From Candidula unifasciata (lineage: Eukaryota > Mollusca > Gastropoda > Stylommatophora > Geomitridae), in NCBI GenBank assembly GCA_905116865.2, contig CAJHNH020001090.1:434001-498000 (forward strand): a stretch of DNA of 64,000 nt, read 5' to 3'. Within the stretch, counting starts at the first letter, position 1. Each line of letters opens with the position of its first letter. Below are positions 63,741 through 64,000 of this stretch, piece by piece. The notes below the pieces were generated by a model, which was not told the DNA's origin, ran no database searches, and worked only from the letters and a program-made list of their open reading frames with translations. Both the position numbers and the translations under genes were made by a program.

Positions 63741-64000
63741 TTCTAGACACTTGAAAAAAAAAAAAATAATGGAGCTCAATAGCAAAGTATACTTCGACTT
63801 TGTGTGACTTAGTTAAGGACCTATGCCCCTCTGAGGTGATAACAAGCAGAGGACACCTTCTCTTGCCTCTCATATTACTTTCTACATCTGTTCCCTCATC
63901 TTCGCCCAAACTTCGGCTTCAACATGTTTATGATTCCATCTCTAGAAGTGGTTTTACAACAGTGTTCAAGTGGTGTAAGATGTCAAGAAAACTAACACTA

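Overview
This is a eukaryotic, gene-poor and heavily repeat-loaded window. It has no bacterial-style gene density and no CRISPR array, and its introns and intergenic DNA are crowded with LINE 3' ends, tRNA-derived SINEs, decayed DNA transposons, minisatellites, long GA, GAA and GAAA arrays and many poly(C)/poly(G) runs of 10-27 bases. The repeat style suggests an invertebrate, most likely a mollusc (perhaps a gastropod): RTE and RNase-H-bearing LINEs, several SINE families with shared parts, and (GAA)n-tailed elements. The taxon is inference only.

The only host protein-coding evidence I can support is two minus-strand internal exons, 13606-13433 and 10264-10007. Each has AG/GT splice borders and enters and leaves in phase 1, so they join in frame across a 3.2 kb intron. 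They encode a Ser-rich, charged, apparently disordered protein that I do not recognise. A possible non-coding first exon lies at about 17700-17470. The rest of the gene, if real, lies outside the window or in exons I cannot see.

Layout. 1-9 kb: AT-rich DNA, LINE and SINE fragments, a 36-bp minisatellite, a hAT-like element carrying a 43-bp minisatellite with higher-order structure, and a 48-bp minisatellite split by a SINE. 9-18 kb: the two exons, SINE fragments, and an RTE LINE broken by a 426-bp inverted-repeat element with a 9-bp target duplication. 18-25 kb: a 1.08 kb GA tract, hAT and foldback elements, and a mariner remnant with a SINE inside its terminal repeat. 25-38 kb: mostly LINE 3' ends, GAA arrays and MITEs. 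38-47 kb: 44-, 29- and 52-bp minisatellites among SINEs. 47-64 kb: a LINE copy with a twin-priming inversion and a perfect 13-bp target duplication, another 52-bp minisatellite, and further SINE and LINE tails.

Repeat names used here are local labels, not database names. LINE-H: LINE with a C-terminal RNase H domain, always seen as 5'-truncated copies. LINE-K: LINE C-termini with TTGK..GKR.RGRQR and REKMLDSL-type motifs. LINE-Q: the CYQCQTWTL / GRPRK family. SINE-1: head TGGCTAAGTCG and GGTTCGATCCC. SINE-2: head with GGGTTCGAATCC. SINE-3: GGTTCGATTCCCGGC followed by GGTAACTATAG. SINE-4 and SINE-5: two GAA-tailed repeats sharing a core around GCATGTCGTAA. Several elements show exact target-site duplications, so nesting order can be read directly. 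I see no multi-gene functional system; the notable content is transposon biology and repeat birth.
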